Origin: Cheilinus undulatus
Taxonomy: Eukaryota; Chordata; Actinopteri; Labriformes; Labridae
Assembly: GCF_018320785.1 (NCBI RefSeq)
Contig: NC_054875.1
Coordinates: forward strand, 342,001 to 406,000
Length of the DNA: 64,000 nt
Reading direction: 5' to 3'
Part shown: positions 61,401 to 64,000 of the stretch, piece after piece
How the letters are laid out: every line of letters starts with the position of its first letter
How positions within the stretch are numbered: the stretch's first letter is position 1
Notes under the pieces: generated by a model
What the model was told of the DNA's origin: nothing
Seen by the model: the letters and a program-made list of their open reading frames with translations, nothing else
Database searches by the model: none
Made by a program: the position numbers and the translations under genes

Positions 61401-63262
61401 TAGTCTCTGAGCATGTCTCTAGTTTCTCCCTCTAGTCTCTGATCATGTCTCTGGTCTCTCTCTAGTCTCTGAGCATGTCTCTGGTGTCTCCCTCTAGTCC
61501 AAGCATGTCTCTAGTTTCTCCCTCTAGTCTCTGATCGTGTCTCTAGTTTCTCCCTCTAGTCTCTGAGCATGTGTCTAGTATCTCTCTAGTCTCTGAGCAT
61601 GTGTCTAGTCTCTCTCTAGTCTCAGAGCATGTCTCTAGTCTCTCTCTAGTCTCTGAGCATGTCTCTAGTCCCTCTATAGTCTCAGAGCATGTCTCTAGTT
61701 TCTCCCTCTAGTCTCTGAGCATGTCTCTAGTCTGTATCTAGTCTCCGCGCATGTCTCTAGTTTCTCCCTCTAGTCTCTAAGCATGTCACTAGTTTCTCCC
61801 TCTAGTGTCTGAGCATGTCTCTAGTTTCTCCCTCTAGTCTCTGAACATGTCTCTAGTTTCTCTCTATAGTCTCTGAGCATGTCTCTAGTGTCTCCCTCTA
61901 GTCTCTGAGCATGTCTCTAGTCTGTATCTAGTCTCTAAGTATGTCTCTAGTTTCTCCCTCCAGTCTCTGAGAATGTCTCTAGTTACTCCCTCTAGTCTCC
62001 AACCATGTGTCTAGTTTTTCTCCCTAGTCTCTGAGTATGTCTCTAGATTCTCCCTCCAGTCTCTGAGCATGTCACTAGTTTCTCTATAGTCTCTGAGCAT
62101 GTCTCTAGTCTCTCTCTAGTCTCTGAGCATTTCTCTAGTTTCTCCCTCTAGTCTCTGAGCATGTGTCTAGTCTCTCTAGTCTCAGAGCATGTCTTTAGTT
62201 TCTCCCTCTAGTCTCTGAGCATGTCTCTAGTTTCTCCCTGTAGTCTCTGAGCATGTCTCTAGTTTCTCCCTCTAGTCTCTGAACATGTTTCTAGTCCCTC
62301 TCTAGTCTCTGAGCATTTCTCTAGTTTCTCCCTCTAGTCTCTGAGCATGTCTCTAGTCTCTCTCTAGTCTTTGAGCATGTCTCTAGTCTCTCTCTAGTCT
62401 CAGAGCATGTCTCTTGTCTCCCTCTAGTCTCTGAGCATGTCTCTAGTCTCTTCCTCTAGTCTCTGAGCATGTCTCTAGTCTCTCTCTAGTCTCTAAGTAT
62501 GTCTCTAGTTTCTCCCCTCTAGTCTCAGAGCATGTCTCTAGTATTTCTCTCTAGTCTCTGAGCATGTCTCGAGTCTCTCTCTACTCCTGATCATGTCTCT
62601 AGTTGCTCCCTCTAGTCTCCGAGCATGTCTCTAGTTTTTTCTCTCTAGTCTCTGAGCATTTCTCTAGTTTCTCCCTCTAGTCTCTGAGCATGTCTCTTGT
62701 CTCTCTCTAGTCTCTGAGCATGTTTCTAGTTTCTCCCTCTAGTCTCCAAGCATTTCTCTAGTTTTTCCCTCTAGTCCTGATCATGTCTCTAGTTTCTCCC
62801 TCTAGTCTCTTAGCATGTCTCTATTCTCTCTCTAGTCTCTAAGCATGTCTCTAGTTTCTCCCTCTAGTCTCTGAGAATGTTTCTAGTTGCACCCTCTAGT
62901 CTCTGAGCATGTCTCTAGTTTTTCTCTCTAGTCTCTGAGTATGTCTCGAGTCTCTCTAGTCTCTGAGCATGTCTCTAGTCTCTTTCTAGTCTCTGAGCAT
63001 GTCTCTAGTTTCTCCCTCTAGTCTCTGAGCATGTCTCGAGTTTCTTCCTCTAGTCTCTGAGCATGTCTCTGGTCTCTCTTTAGTCTCTGAGCTTGTCTCG
63101 AGTTTTTTCTCTTTAGTCTCTGAGCTTGTCTCTAGTTTTTTCTCTCTAGTCTCTGAGCATTTCTCTAGTTTCTCCCTCTAGTCTCTGAGCATTTCTCTTG
63201 TCTCTCTCTAGTCTCTGAGCATGTCTCTAGTTTCTTCCTCTAGTCTCTGAGCATGTCTCTAG
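52440..63262 (+). repeat. about 32-bp TAGTCTCTGAGCATGTCTC minisatellite (over 300 copies)
   Basis: The unit joins TAGTCTCTGAGCATGTCTC to TAGTTTCTCCCTC (32 bp) or TAGTCTCTCTC (30 bp). Long-range internal duplication is clear. The block from about 57,355 to 58,920 repeats 1,596 bp later with very few differences (markers CTCCAAGCATGTCACT at 57405 and 59001, and TCTCCGTCTAGTCTCTTAGC at 58771 and 60367). A block of about 1 kb from 56,170 repeats 4,308 bp later (marker ATTCCCTCTAGTC at 56371 and 60679). No gene is seen. Confidence 0.96.
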
Positions 63263-63861
63263 TTTGGATGAAAGAGCTTCCACATTCCTTTCTTCAGGGT
63301 CAGAGGTCAGCCTGCCTGCTGAGTGACTGTTTTTAACCCTTTCCTGTCATTCTTCTCTCTGAGCTCTTGGATCATTTTGGATTCTTTCTAGTCTCTTAAC
63401 ACTCCGAACAGAGCTGAAATGATCTGAACCAATCCACACCGTGGCTGATGATTGTCTGTGATGGAGGTAACAGGATGCAGCTCGACTAAAACTAAACCAA
63501 CAGTCTAAAAATAGATGCTGAGTTCACCATGTGGAGCTTAGGTGACAACAGCCGCTCTGGTGAAGGGGGGATGGGCAAGCTGCACAAACATTTACACTCA
63601 AAAGCCCTCAATTGGTTCCATCTAAATACCCTCCAGATAAAGTTCAGACAAATATCACAGTTTAAGGTGAGATGTCCAGGTTTTCTTTAAATCAGAAAAG
63701 TAGAAGAAAGGTTTCTTATGAAATGTTTAAGGACATTTTTTGGCCATTCACACCCAATTTTTTCTGGCACATCTAATGTCTCTACTCCATAAATGCATAA
63801 AAGTTTGGCCCATTTGTTAGTAAAAACGAAGTGCAGAGACCCCCAACATCCCAAGCTTCAC
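63263..63861. other. non-repetitive right flank, no gene recognised
   Basis: This is mixed-composition unique sequence. TTCTAGTCTCTTAACACTCC near 63386 is a possible relic of the array to the left. No convincing open frame or splice signals are seen. Confidence 0.4.
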
Positions 63862-63990
63862 CAACATTCCATCCTTTGCCTTTGAAGATGCTGTTGTCCT
63901 TTAAAGTCTATAAAACATTCCATCCTTGCTTTTGAAGAGGATGCCAGCCTTTATAGCACCTGAACATTGTCATCCTGTCATCTTTAGAGC
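63862..63990 (+). repeat. diverged relatives of the PLAGL2-intron 48-bp repeat, opposite orientation
   Basis: At least two and a half units of about 50 bp carry ACATTCCATCC (63864 and 63914), TTTGAAGATG or TTTGAAGAGGATG, GTCCTTTAAAGTC and TATAAAACATTCC. These match, in order, the reverse complement of the intron unit (ACATTCC-TCTTCCTTTGATGATGTCATCCTTTGAAG-TATAAAACATTCC) with about one change in five. They may continue beyond the window. Confidence 0.6.
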
Positions 63991-64000
63991 AGAGCTGTCT

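Overview
The window looks like teleost fish chromosomal DNA that is about four-fifths tandem repeat. The one gene that can be named with confidence is a PLAGL2-type zinc-finger transcription factor on the minus strand. Its two coding exons lie at 32221-32561 and 22022-23480, joined across an 8,740-bp intron. Fish origin is inferred from the vertebrate gene, its two-exon coding layout, a decayed Tc1-like non-autonomous transposon (34267-34814), hAT-like terminal sequences and the very high minisatellite load. The species cannot be told.

Layout from left to right. 1-7905: 22-bp satellite made of telomere-like C-rich words, probably running off the left edge. 8061-8332: possible last exon of an unrecognised minus-strand gene with a poly(A) signal. 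8588-8720: short inverted relative of a later array. 9860-13310: two abutting arrays with 27-bp periodicity. 13356-14635: 44-bp array. 14640-17420: mostly non-repetitive DNA with a 28-bp minisatellite and a CpG-rich patch. 17424-21087: 17-bp array. 21541-21890: roughly 22-bp repeats in the presumed PLAGL2 3' UTR. 22022-32561: PLAGL2. 32562-35690: non-repetitive DNA with a hairpin and the Tc1-like element. 35690-44425: 37-bp array. 44514-50655: 21-bp array. 50700-51330: GT-rich simple sequence. 51335-51520: GC-rich unique island. 51650-52440: 17-bp array. 52440-63262: about 32-bp array. 63263-64000: unique DNA ending in diverged, opposite-strand relatives of the PLAGL2 intron repeat.

The most notable structure is the PLAGL2 intron. 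About 96% of it is a 48-bp minisatellite of roughly 174 copies. The unit is centred on an ATF/CREB-like site, and 13 units carry the exact palindrome TGACGTCA. At each end of this intron the exon-intron boundary itself has been duplicated into the intron. There is a second 5' splice site 64 nt beyond the real one, in a copy about 95% identical, and a second 3' splice site 94 nt before the real one, in a copy about 83% identical. Using either decoy would put a stop codon inside or just after zinc finger 2.

Nearly all long open frames here arise from arrays whose period is a multiple of three (21, 27 and 48 bp) and are not genes. I found no rRNA, tRNA or CRISPR array. Repeat boundaries and copy numbers were counted by eye and are approximate.
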